NCBI RefSeq assembly: GCF_026262505.1
Contig: NC_067203.1
Location: 2,790,001-2,854,000, forward strand
Length of the DNA stretch: 64,000 nucleotides
Direction of reading: 5' to 3'
DNA from: Trichomonas vaginalis G3
Lineage: Eukaryota; Parabasalia; Trichomonadida; Trichomonadidae
In this document: positions 50,163 to 58,498 of the stretch, one piece after another
Position numbering within the stretch: the stretch's first letter is position 1
Layout of the letters: each line of letters begins with the position of its first letter
Notes under the pieces: generated by a model
Told to the model about the DNA's origin: nothing
Seen by the model: only the letters and a program-made list of their open reading frames with translations
Databases searched by the model: none
Translations under genes and position numbers: made by a program

Positions 50163-50564
50163 ATGGGTTTATTTGGCGCATTAGCAGGAGTTGCATCCAG
50201 ATTTTTACCCGCAGTGGGAACAATAGCTAGAGGTGCATTTGGAATTGGAAGGAAGATTTTGAGTACATTAGGTATACTTAAAGAGAAAGCACAACCTATT
50301 ATACAAACTGTACAGAAAGGTTGGGAGGTAGCACGAGATGCAGCAAATCTTATTCCAAATCCTGAAACAAGAGGAAAAGTTCAAGGATGGATGGACAATG
50401 TAGGAAGAGAAGCAGGAAACTACTATAACAAAGCAAATGACTACTATAACCAAGCAGGACACTATATGGACCAAGGTGAAAGATTCTTTAACAGAGGATA
50501 TAACCATGCACAACAGTGGGTAAACAATAACCAACCGCAACCGCCTCAAACGTGGGGAATGTAA
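50163..50564 (+). CDS. Amphipathic, possibly myristoylated protein, pVI-like
   Basis: 133 residues. It begins MGLFGALAGVASRFLPAVG, a possible myristoylation signal followed by a hydrophobic, amphipathic stretch to about residue 40. A helical middle (TVQKGWEVARDAANLI) and an Asn/Tyr/Gln-rich repeated tail (NYYNKANDYYNQAGHYMD) follow. The same plan as 46,763-47,005. Membrane-active virion protein is the best guess; no family match by motif. Divergent from the integrase. Confidence 0.5.
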   Translation: MGLFGALAGVASRFLPAVGTIARGAFGIGRKILSTLGILKEKAQPIIQTVQKGWEVARDAANLIPNPETRGKVQGWMDNVGREAGNYYNKANDYYNQAGHYMDQGERFFNRGYNHAQQWVNNNQPQPPQTWGM

Positions 50565-50583
50565 ATTTTTTTACTGAGATGAA

Positions 50584-50739
50584 ATGAACAATACAGCATT
50601 GAGACAAATGGGCTCAAGATGGATTTGTCGGCTTCCAGCAGTTACACAACCACGTGTTTGTCAAGTCCTCCCTATACCTCAGGAAGTTTTAGACCGACTT
50701 AAAAAACAACAACAACCAGTTGAAAACAAACCAAACTAA
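50584..50739 (+). CDS. 51-residue uncharacterised protein
   Basis: A small frame starting after TTTTTTACTGAGATGAA, the same leader as the next gene at 50,759 (TTTTTTACTGAGATGAA). Sequence has two Cys and several Pro, ending Lys/Gln-rich. The repeated leader supports it as a real gene. Unknown role. Confidence 0.45.
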   Translation: MNNTALRQMGSRWICRLPAVTQPRVCQVLPIPQEVLDRLKKQQQPVENKPN

Positions 50740-50758
50740 AATTTTTTACTGAGATGAA

Positions 50759-51325
50759 ATGACCGAAGAAGTTGAAACGGTAGATTTGACACCACAAACA
50801 AAAAGTTCAGAACCATTGTCAAAACCTGTCAAAGAACTTACAGATGAAGAGAAAAATTCAATAATAGAAAGTGCCAGGTCTGGAAATACAAACCCTAACT
50901 ACAAAGTCACTTTTCATAGAAATGGAACGGCTAGTATCTCAAAAAAGAAACAGACTCTCACAAATAAAATATTGAAGTCTGAAGGAGTTAAAGAGACAAC
51001 AGATGGGAAGGTATACTTCACTGACCAACAGTTCATTATAGAACATCTCATTGACTTAGAGTCGAAATATTCTAAACTTTACAACAAACACAAAAAGTTG
51101 AAAGGAAAACAAAAACAAATGGCATATGATATTTATGAAGATGTTAACGACACAACCATACCTGCAAGTGAGGTAAAGTCAGAGGAACCGAAAAGTGACG
51201 AAAAACCGATAGAAGAAGAGAAACCAAAAACTGAAGATAAACCAAAACCAAAGTTTAGTCAACCTTCATTAGCTGGTATGGGTTGGCGTCAAAGACTTAT
51301 GGCAGCCGGTGGTTACGTAAAGTAA
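50759..51325 (+). CDS. Polinton protein with shared N-terminal motif, 188 residues
   Basis: Whole. Motif at residues about 28-65 (TDEEKNSIIESARSG, YKVTFHRNGTASISKKK) matches 13,326 and 15,868. Residues about 90-120 form a coiled coil (EHLIDLESKYSKLYNKHKKL), then an acidic Glu/Lys/Pro region, and a C-terminus AGMGWRQRLMAAGGYVK. The conserved 17-base leader is shared with the gene before it. Possibly an assembly or core protein, inferred from position. Confidence 0.5.
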   Translation: MTEEVETVDLTPQTKSSEPLSKPVKELTDEEKNSIIESARSGNTNPNYKVTFHRNGTASISKKKQTLTNKILKSEGVKETTDGKVYFTDQQFIIEHLIDLESKYSKLYNKHKKLKGKQKQMAYDIYEDVNDTTIPASEVKSEEPKSDEKPIEEEKPKTEDKPKPKFSQPSLAGMGWRQRLMAAGGYVK

Positions 51326-51369
51326 AATAAAACATTTTTCAAAAAAAATATTTTTTTATTTTATTTGAA

Positions 51370-51954
51370 ATGTACGCCGAGTTTGTTGGAGAAGACCGTT
51401 GGGAAACTTGTTTGTTAGATGAGAAATATGAAATTCACTGTTGTGAGTCATTTGAAGTCAGAAACAAAAAGACAAAAAGAGTTTTAAGCGGATGGGAGCA
51501 AAAATACGGATATGCTATTATGAAGATGGGTGGAAAACACTATTTTAAACATATTGTCATTGCAACTCATTTTATACCGAACCCTAACAATCTACCTCTT
51601 GTAGACCACATAAACCATATAAGAAACGACAATAGACTTGAGAACTTGCGTTGGGTCACATGTTCTGAAAACAATAAGAACATAGGCAAATTTCGAGATA
51701 TTGTATTCGAATTTGTCGACGAACTAGAAGATGAAGCAATTGAAATTACAGACTATGGTAAGCATGCGTTTGAGTTTTACTACTACAGCGAAGAACAAGA
51801 CTCTTTCTACTTTTATACCGGCGTAAACTATAGGAAATTACAAGTATGTTTTACTAAGGAAGGCTATGCTTATGTAAACACTAGAGATACAGATGGAAAA
51901 CACGTTCAAATACTTCTTAACAAATTCAAGAAGCTATATGGCATACCATTTTAA
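51370..51954 (+). CDS. HNH endonuclease (homing type)
   Basis: 194 residues. Centre: GYAIMKMGGKHYFKHIVIAT then LPLVDHINHIRNDNRLENLR, the HNH core of NUMOD-type homing endonucleases (DH-N-NRLENLRW). The C-terminal domain recurs alone at 16,257-16,577. The N-terminus MYAEFVGED and its leader TTTTATTTTATTTGAA are shared with the small gene at 58,964-59,182. It would nick or cut DNA and could help spread of the element. Whole frame. Confidence 0.75.
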   Translation: MYAEFVGEDRWETCLLDEKYEIHCCESFEVRNKKTKRVLSGWEQKYGYAIMKMGGKHYFKHIVIATHFIPNPNNLPLVDHINHIRNDNRLENLRWVTCSENNKNIGKFRDIVFEFVDELEDEAIEITDYGKHAFEFYYYSEEQDSFYFYTGVNYRKLQVCFTKEGYAYVNTRDTDGKHVQILLNKFKKLYGIPF

Positions 51955-51992
51955 AACAGTATTTTAAAACAGTATATTTTTACATATATTAA

Positions 51993-52853
51993 ATGTTTCA
52001 GGTTGAAAAACAAAGAACAAAAGTAGCAGATACAAAACCGTTAGACTATATCTTTACAAACGCTGGTAGGACTATATCAGATGAAGAAATTTCATCCGGC
52101 TCCTACCGCTTTGACTTTCCAATTCGTTGGCTTCAAAGTCCTTCAGATGCAAAGGCAATAGGATTTAGAAGAGTTTTGTTTTCAAAAAGAACTAACGCGT
52201 TTATGTTTGCGGTATATTTTCATGGTCAGTATAGAGGTTCTGACGGTCTACTAGACAAATTTGACGAAATGAGAATCTTTACAGTTCGTTCAGACGAAAG
52301 TCTTGAGAAGACTCTAAATGACTTTCAAACTCAAATAAACAAATACTACTGGGAATTTCAAGAAAAATACGATTCTTTACTAAATGGAACATACTATCTG
52401 AAACTAGAATATGACAAGATGAACTCCACAGTTTCATTTCAAAGGATTGAAAATAACCCTCCAAGAGATACACAGTTTTTATTTTGGCAAGTAGACAAAC
52501 GTTCTTGGGCACAATTTCTTCGGTTACTAAACCAGAACGAACCATTACCACCTGACGGTCCGTTCTGGTTTATACGCCCACCAACAGATTTGACAGTTTA
52601 TAGAAACGTGTTTGACCCTCAAAATGTCATGTGTCATGCAAGTTTCAGTTCAAGCAACAACAGTTTTCTATGTATTGGTAAGGACTTTTATGACTTTGCT
52701 TCTAAATTCTACGAACCACCTAGTAACAGTTTCTCTGACTTTCAAGTCTGGTTCACAACAAACGGTGTGCAGCATATTGTTCCATTGTACTACGACTTTT
52801 ATCTCGAATTGTCTTTCATATATAACTACGGAGAAGTGCTGAAAAAGTATTGA
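51993..52853 (+). CDS. Polinton paralogue family protein B, 286 residues
   Basis: Whole. Paralogue of 47,010-47,858 along its entire length (TKPLDYIFTNAGRTI, YRFDFPIRWLQSPSDAKAIGFRR, then CHASFSSSNNSFLCIG and SDFQVWFTTNGVQHIVPLYY). Leader ATTTTTACATATATTAA is like those at 46,382 and 46,763. Two hairpins follow its stop within 110 bases. No recognised domain. Confidence 0.55.
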   Translation: MFQVEKQRTKVADTKPLDYIFTNAGRTISDEEISSGSYRFDFPIRWLQSPSDAKAIGFRRVLFSKRTNAFMFAVYFHGQYRGSDGLLDKFDEMRIFTVRSDESLEKTLNDFQTQINKYYWEFQEKYDSLLNGTYYLKLEYDKMNSTVSFQRIENNPPRDTQFLFWQVDKRSWAQFLRLLNQNEPLPPDGPFWFIRPPTDLTVYRNVFDPQNVMCHASFSSSNNSFLCIGKDFYDFASKFYEPPSNSFSDFQVWFTTNGVQHIVPLYYDFYLELSFIYNYGEVLKKY

Positions 52854-52883
52854 AAAATGAGTTTTGGTTGAAAAAATACGGTG

Positions 52884-52960
52884 GAGCCAAAAGTGGCTCG
52901 ACCTCAAAACAAGCATTTTGTGAAGAATATAGCAACCGTCGGAAACAGCGGGTTGCTTTT
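52884..52960 (+). terminator. Two hairpins, second followed by T run
   Basis: GAGCCA-AAAG-TGGCTC (52,884-52,899) and AGCAACC...GGTTGCT (52,931-52,957) followed by TTTT. The second is like a bacterial intrinsic terminator in form. Placed 30-105 bases after a gene end. Whether it terminates eukaryotic transcription is unknown. Confidence 0.4.
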
Positions 52961-53064
52961 TATACAAAATTCAACAGGTGAATTTTCATGAAATTCCTTA
53001 AGATAGAAAAAATAAAGTTAGTTTTTTTAAAAAAATATTTTTTATTTTGTATGTAAGAACAGAT

Positions 53065-53679
53065 ATGTTAAACATTGAGTTTGAAACAGTTAAAAAGATA
53101 GACAATGACACCAAAGTGGTTAGAATAGGGGATTTAAACGTAAGATACTCAAAGAAATACAACAAATATTCTTTGTCAGACATTTTAACACTATCTGAAA
53201 AGAAAACATCCCACGACTGGGTTAGAACTGCTTCTACTCAGAAAATTTTGACAAGAAATCCTGAGCTTATGATATCGGTAAGATTCTATGGAACAAGAAC
53301 ATATCTTATAGACAAAAGTCTTATACCAGTAGTTTTGTTCTGGATTGACCCAGTTGTTGGATATAACTTCATAACATATGGTTCATTCGATACGGAACGT
53401 TGCAGTGAGGGCTTACTTTACATCGTTCAGAAACCGAAGGACTTCAATACAAAGAGATATAAGATAGGAAGAACATATAATATAACTCAAAGATATGACA
53501 GTACAGTCAATAGAGTTAAGGTTGTGTTTGTTAACGATATGAGAGCTGCTGAAACAGAACTACTTGAAAAGTTTGAGAAGATGTATGGTGCTCCCACGAA
53601 AGGTAAAGAAACGTTTGAAGTAGATGAGATAGATAGTGCTATAAAATTATTTGACGAAGTTGCTGAAAAATACATGTAA
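53065..53679 (+). CDS. KilA-N plus GIY-YIG (T5orf172-like) protein
   Basis: 205 residues from ATG 53,065. Whole counterpart of 6,077-6,628 with very high identity. KilA-N part (VRIGDLNVRYSKKYNKYSL to LIPVVLFWIDP), then GIY-YIG-type part (GLLYIVQKPKDF, YKIGRTYNITQRY, RAAETELLEKFEKMYG), then an acidic tail. Its leader carries an ATG-TAA start-stop pair (53,051-53,056). DNA-binding with possible nuclease role. Confidence 0.7.
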   Translation: MLNIEFETVKKIDNDTKVVRIGDLNVRYSKKYNKYSLSDILTLSEKKTSHDWVRTASTQKILTRNPELMISVRFYGTRTYLIDKSLIPVVLFWIDPVVGYNFITYGSFDTERCSEGLLYIVQKPKDFNTKRYKIGRTYNITQRYDSTVNRVKVVFVNDMRAAETELLEKFEKMYGAPTKGKETFEVDEIDSAIKLFDEVAEKYM

Positions 53680-53744
53680 AGCGTATATTTTTGGTCTTTT
53701 GTGAAAGTCAGAAAATAAAGTTAGTGTCATTTTTTTGTATTTGA

Positions 53745-53935
53745 CGAGAATGTTTATGTTAGAATGTTAGATCTAACATGTTTTCTAACACGTTTTCTAA
53801 CATGGTCTAAAACTCTTGAATTTTCATGAAATTTACACCAAAAATAATGTTTATGTTAGAATGTTAGATCTAACCTGTTTTCTAACCTCTTTTCTAACAT
53901 CGTAGAAAACTCTCGAAAATCATGAGTTTTGACAC
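53745..53935. repeat. Two palindromic modules, TTAGA type
   Basis: ATGTTAGAATGTTAGATCTA followed by two spaced half-sites TTTTCTAACA, at about 53,754 and again at 53,850. The second has CTAACC in place of CTAACA at two half-sites, so it is intermediate between types. They follow the KilA-N gene and precede the next gene. Confidence 0.7.
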
Positions 53936-54003
53936 TTTCACAAAAAACATAAAAAATAAAATTAGTTTTTAAAAAAATATTTTTTTATTTTTATTGTAAG
54001 AAC

Positions 54004-54918
54004 ATGTTAGCAACTACAGCACCAAACTCGCTAGTTATGAACCCAACTTCAATGTTAGTAGAGATGAAAAGCTTCATTCCTTCTTCATATACTTTCGAAA
54101 CAGAAATCCAGAAGATAAAGCAAGAACTTCTCCAAGGAGATTTAGATTGCACTGCAAAAGATGAAACAGATGAAGAATATCTTTATGAAATGCAGGACAT
54201 TATTGACCATTTACCCAAATTGCCTGAAATTCAGCAACAAAAACTCACTATTCCTGAATTTGACGAAATAGAAGTCGGACTGACTGACTCAGTAGAAATA
54301 AAGAAGTTCATACGTAAGGTTAACTATGAGTTTCTTGGATTTCATTGCAACCACAAAGTCATGGACAAAGATTGCGACATGGTATATAAGAACATCTCTG
54401 ACATATACAAATCTGGGGAGTTTAAGACCTACGACAACTTTGTTTCGTTAGTTGCAAAATGTGTATGGCAGATAAGAGATAAAGATAGAAGAGGTAAGAT
54501 ATGGAATGAACAGATAAAACCCGCAACTTTTGAGTTAAAGAGAGCAATTGACGCCTTAGTCATACTTGCAGGTAAGGTTTCAGAATATAACGCAAAAATG
54601 AACCCACAATGTTCTAAATGTAAAGCAGCAATGAGGAAATATAACTACTCCGTCAAAGAGATAGAACGTATGCGAAACGACTATGCTGACTTAAAGAAAG
54701 AAGCAGAAAAGCCAGCAGAAAATAAAATGGACATGTTGACATTTCTGAACAAAAACTATCCAACAGCTGACGATTTCCTTCTTTCAGATGTCAAGAAGAA
54801 ATATAAAGAAACATTCGGCATAGTTAAAACTTTTGACATACTGATAGAAGAAATAGAAGCTACGAAATTGTTTAGAATTTCACGAATTCACAATGTTTAC
54901 CATGTGAAACGGTTATAA
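54004..54918 (+). CDS. Uncharacterised Polinton protein, 304 residues
   Basis: Whole. Acidic N-terminal third; a middle with Cys and His (HCNHKVMDKDC; later PQCSKCKAA), which might bind a metal; a Lys/Glu coiled coil (about 205-235); and a C-terminus like a winged helix (FLNKNYPTADDFLLSDVKKK to NVYHVKRL). A DNA-binding regulator is possible. Leader ATTTTTTTATTTTTATTGTA. No family recognised. Confidence 0.5.
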   Translation: MLATTAPNSLVMNPTSMLVEMKSFIPSSYTFETEIQKIKQELLQGDLDCTAKDETDEEYLYEMQDIIDHLPKLPEIQQQKLTIPEFDEIEVGLTDSVEIKKFIRKVNYEFLGFHCNHKVMDKDCDMVYKNISDIYKSGEFKTYDNFVSLVAKCVWQIRDKDRRGKIWNEQIKPATFELKRAIDALVILAGKVSEYNAKMNPQCSKCKAAMRKYNYSVKEIERMRNDYADLKKEAEKPAENKMDMLTFLNKNYPTADDFLLSDVKKKYKETFGIVKTFDILIEEIEATKLFRISRIHNVYHVKRL

Positions 54919-54924
54919 AATAAC

Positions 54925-55590
54925 TGGGGTAGAAAAGAGGGTAGAAAAGAGGGTATATCTAACATTCTAACATAAACATTATTTTTATTGAATTCCGTAT
55001 GAAATTTCATGAGTTTTGTGTGTTTTAGACCATGTTAGAAAACATGTTAGAAAACATGTTAGATCTAACATTCTAACATAAACATTATTTTTGGGTCATT
55101 TACGCTCATTACGAAGAAGAAGTCTTGACAAAACATATACGATGAAATTTCATGAGTTTTGTATGTTTTAGACCATGTTAGAAAACATGTTAGAAAACAT
55201 GTTAGATCTAACATTCTAACATAAACATTATTTTTGGGTCATTTACGCTCATTACGAAGAAGAAGTCTTGACAAAACATTTACGCTCATTACGAAGAAGA
55301 AGTCTTGACAAAACATTTACGATGAAATCATGAAAATTCAAGAGGTGACAAAACATTTACGATGAAATCATGAAAATTCAAGAGGTGACAAAACATTTAC
55401 GAAGAAGTCTTGACAAAACATTTACGATGAAATCATGAAAATTCAAGAGGTGACAAAACATTTACGAAGAAGTCTTGACAAAACATTTACGATGAAATCA
55501 TGAAAATTCAAGAGGTGACAAAACATTTACGAAGAAGTCTTGACAAAACATTTACGATGAAATTTCATGAATTTCCTTAAGATAGAAAAA
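54925..55590. repeat. Palindromic modules and 25-bp tandem array
   Basis: First a chimeric module (about 54,937-54,985: GGGTAGAAAA half-sites on one side, CTAACA on the other), then two TTAGA-type modules (55,030; 55,180). Then tandem units of ACGAAGAAGTCTTGACAAAA and of ATTCAAGAGGTGACAAAACA. The same parts build the terminal field at 44.7-46.2 kb. Confidence 0.8.
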
Positions 55591-55643
55591 ATAAAGTTAG
55601 TTTTATTTTTTTTTATTTTTTTATTTTGTATGTAAAGACAGAT

Positions 55644-56537
55644 ATGTCAACAACCGAGAACACAACAACTGCTATCGTTCATGAAGCTATAAATGAAGAA
55701 TATGAGTGGGTTCAGTTTAACAAACAACTCCGTCTCATTCGTTCGGTCAAAGATGACATGTACCAAATGCAAAGTATTTTGACAGCATGTTTTGCTCCAG
55801 ATACTAAGAAACCACAAGACTGGTTTAGGAACCAAAGCACACAAGAACTTTTGAGCGAAGCACAGCGAGACATACTTTTTTCTGAAAACAGTGAAGAACA
55901 GCGACTACGAGAAAAATCTTACTCGCCAAAACTCTATGAAAACAGTGAAGAACAGCGAGTAAGTAAAAAACCCCAGTCGCCAAAACTCTATGAAAATCGT
56001 GAAAAATTGCCAAATGGTTTGAGAGGATATTATGTTCATAGACTTCTCGTAAATAATGTGGCACAATGGGCTTCAGCTCGCTATTCATGGTATGTTTGTA
56101 AACTTCTTGACGAACTTCATAGACAAGAACGCGAAGAGCTAGAGAACAAGCTTGAAGCAAAAGACAAAAACATACAGAAAAGAATACCACGTTCGGTACC
56201 AAAAGGAAAGGAAAAGAACTATAAGTATATGATTTATACTGAAGAGATGGAAAATGAAGAAGACAGAGATATGGTTATGTTGCATTTAGTCAGAAGAAAC
56301 AACAAAAGCTTTTACGACCTTGCTAAGATTTACAAATCTGACAGAAATTGGTTCTATCGCGAAAACTTACCGATTTCAATGACACCGAATGAAGATGTTA
56401 AAAAGATAGTTCAAGATACGTTACCTCAAACACACTATGATATGAAAGGTTGTACAATACTTACCTTCAAAGAAGATTTGCCATTGTTAAAGGAAAAAAT
56501 AACAGAGTATTTTGACAACTTCAAACAAGTAGAGTAG
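55644..56537 (+). CDS. KilA-N/DUF3627-like protein
   Basis: 297 residues from ATG 55,644 after a leader with ATG-TAA. Whole counterpart of 6,780-7,608. An N-terminal segment, a repeated block (ENSEEQR-K-SPKLYEN twice, about residues 80-115), KilA-N-like NGLRGYYVHRLLVNNVAQWA, a coiled linker (EREELENKLEAKDK), then the conserved C-terminal domain (YKYMIYTEEMENEEDRDMVM, NNKSFYDLAKIYKSDRNWFY, KEDLPLLKEKITEYFDNF). Related virus proteins bind DNA. In this copy the region corresponding to residues 80-115 is longer than in Polinton 1. Confidence 0.7.
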   Translation: MSTTENTTTAIVHEAINEEYEWVQFNKQLRLIRSVKDDMYQMQSILTACFAPDTKKPQDWFRNQSTQELLSEAQRDILFSENSEEQRLREKSYSPKLYENSEEQRVSKKPQSPKLYENREKLPNGLRGYYVHRLLVNNVAQWASARYSWYVCKLLDELHRQEREELENKLEAKDKNIQKRIPRSVPKGKEKNYKYMIYTEEMENEEDRDMVMLHLVRRNNKSFYDLAKIYKSDRNWFYRENLPISMTPNEDVKKIVQDTLPQTHYDMKGCTILTFKEDLPLLKEKITEYFDNFKQVE

Positions 56538-56604
56538 ATGAACCATTTATTTTTACGCTTGACACCAAAGATGGCTCAGGTAGCTCTATAAGGTAAATTG
56601 TCTT

Positions 56605-57003
56605 GTCAAATCCTTCTGGCATTCCGAGTCCTTCCTTCCAACATTCCAAGTCCTTCCTTCCGACATTCCAAGTTCTTCCTTCCGACATTCCAAGTTCTTC
56701 CTTCCGACATTCCAAGTCCTTCCTTCCGACATTCCAAGTTCTTCCTTCCGACATTCCAAGTTCTTCCTTCCGACATTCCAAGTTCTTCCCGACAACTGGA
56801 AAAAAATTTCCCGACAACTGGAAAAAAATTTCCTGACAACTGGAAAAAAATTTCCTGTTGTTCGTCCGTAAACCATTCAAATTTTCGAAAATTGAGAACT
56901 TTTTGGTCGAACGACAGAAAAAATTTTTCCTTCAGACAGGAAAAAAATTTCCCGACAACTGGAAAAAAATTTCCCGACAACTGGAAAAGTTCTTCCTTCC
57001 GAC
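56605..57003. repeat. Two minisatellites, both with 22-bp period
   Basis: 56,620-56,790: about eight copies of TTCTTCCTTCCGACATTCCA plus AG. 56,785-57,000: about five copies of CCCGACAACTGGAAAAAAAT plus TT, with a unique segment inside (56,855-56,925). The two units differ, but periods match and they share TTCC(T/C)GACA. They separate the KilA-N gene from the ATPase gene. Confidence 0.85.
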
Positions 57004-57109
57004 AGGACACAAACGGATGACTGACGTACCACCAACCGAGTCCATTCCAAAGCCAGAAGAACCGACAGCCCCAGCACCACAACAGACTAAGACTCAACAC
57101 TTACATTTT

Positions 57110-57985
57110 TCAAGCTTGACTTTTTACAATTTGAACTTTGTTCGCGTAGATGTGAATTCTGAAAGAAGTATGAGGGTCTTGTATGACTTTGTACTTCTCC
57201 CAGAGTTCATGTCTGTCAAACTTACCTGCCATGGACTCTTTCATAAGTTCCATGAAATCGTCTTCGGACAATCCAGGGAAAAGTATGATATCAGTAAGTA
57301 TTCTTTTAACATCCTTACTTAAACTCTTGGCTGTCTGTACACAAATGACAACTGAAATGTTAAAGTGTCTGAGCTTCTTAAGAATTCGACACATGTCTTG
57401 TTCTCTATTCTTTAACAAAGGATGAGAAGCAAAGTCATCTAAGATAAGAAGACATCTGTGAGGGTATGTCTTCCAATCGTAAGATTGCAATTTCTTCGAA
57501 ATGTATTCTATCTCTTTCTGTTTGTTTCTGAAGTGTTTCTTCTCTAATATTCTCTGCATTTCCTCATTTGGGTCTTTAAACTTCGAATTGACATACTCAT
57601 TTATAGCATTGTACTTCAAAACTCTTCTTTGGTACTTCTTTATCCAATCTAACAACTCAGAGTCTTTTATACATACTAACTTAGACTTCTTTATAATATC
57701 TTTGAACGAATTGACGGTTTGGTCAAATTGACCAGAAGTACTACAAATGACTACTAACTCATAGAATGGGTTCTTCTCATCTAGTTCTTGTTGTTGTGCA
57801 GCCATTTTAAGATAAGTGAAAGTCTTACCCGACCCAGGTGGTGCAATTAGACCTGTTATACCATTCTGAGCAAATAAGAACTTGTCATGTATGGGTTTTA
57901 TCTGAGCATTTTCCAACTTCCTCTTGTTCTTATTTAAAACATTCTCAAATTTCTTGTCAATGTCAGCAAACTTTTTTTCTAACAT
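57110..57985 (-). CDS. Packaging ATPase (A32/FtsK-HerA-like)
   Basis: About 291 residues from ATG 57,985, chosen because longer readings run into the divergent gene. Walker A GLIAPPGSGKTFTYLKMA near residue 45, Walker B CLLILDDFA near 190, and a downstream sensor-like VVICVQTAKSLSKDVK. This is the Polinton ATP family that pumps DNA into capsids. The frame looks whole. A 36-bp gap separates it from 58,022. None was seen in Polinton 1. Confidence 0.85.
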   Translation of the reverse strand: MLEKKFADIDKKFENVLNKNKRKLENAQIKPIHDKFLFAQNGITGLIAPPGSGKTFTYLKMAAQQQELDEKNPFYELVVICSTSGQFDQTVNSFKDIIKKSKLVCIKDSELLDWIKKYQRRVLKYNAINEYVNSKFKDPNEEMQRILEKKHFRNKQKEIEYISKKLQSYDWKTYPHRCLLILDDFASHPLLKNREQDMCRILKKLRHFNISVVICVQTAKSLSKDVKRILTDIILFPGLSEDDFMELMKESMAGKFDRHELWEKYKVIQDPHTSFRIHIYANKVQIVKSQA

Positions 57986-58021
57986 ATTTTTAGAAAAATT
58001 AAAATTTTTATCTTTTTGAAA

Positions 58022-58480
58022 ATGTCTAGCGATTTCGCTATCTATATTCGAGACAAACTTTTCGACAGCAAAACATCTGTCGACCATAAAATCTTACATA
58101 GTGTAAACAAGAAAGGTGAATTTGTTCTAAAGTTCTGTTTCTGGGAATATGACAAGAACCATAAAACATTAGGCAGAGAAGTCTTAAAATTTGTCAATGA
58201 CAGACTTGTTGACAGAGATGACGCCGATTGGAAAGATGAAGTCCAACAAAAGTTCTTAGAATGCAAAGAAGACACATGCGCTGTTCTTGAAGATGAAATA
58301 GGAAACAGAATAGAAGAGCTATTAAAGGACAAAGAACTTTTACATAAATATGGTTCTGAGAAGTTTGACATAACTCCACCAGAGAAGAAGAAGAAGAAGA
58401 GAGAAAAGAAAGAAAAGAAAGTAGAAGAAGAGAAAAAAGAACCAGAGCCAATTCCAGAGAAGGTGAGATATGACATGTAA
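58022..58480 (+). CDS. Uncharacterised charged protein, 152 residues
   Basis: From ATG 58,022 (MSSDFAIYIRD). A folded-looking N-terminal part to about 85, then Lys/Glu-rich (PPEKKKKKREKKEKKVEEEK) and acidic tail. Whole, divergent from the ATPase. No family recognised; composition suggests nucleic-acid contact. Confidence 0.5.
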   Translation: MSSDFAIYIRDKLFDSKTSVDHKILHSVNKKGEFVLKFCFWEYDKNHKTLGREVLKFVNDRLVDRDDADWKDEVQQKFLECKEDTCAVLEDEIGNRIEELLKDKELLHKYGSEKFDITPPEKKKKKREKKEKKVEEEKKEPEPIPEKVRYDM

Positions 58481-58498
58481 AAATAAAATTTTTATTTT

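Noticed and set aside
44690-55590. CRISPR-like reading of the repeat fields
   Set aside because: Units are tandem and of mixed length without unique spacers of constant size, and there are no cas genes; these are minisatellites with palindromic modules.
56598-57100. Overlapping repeat-rich open frames on both strands
   Set aside because: They are products of 22-bp minisatellites, in which open frames arise by repetition, and they run into the ATPase gene.
57017-57322. Pro-rich plus-strand gene starting MTDVPPTES
   Set aside because: After 30 codons it runs antisense into the ATPase gene; support is insufficient.
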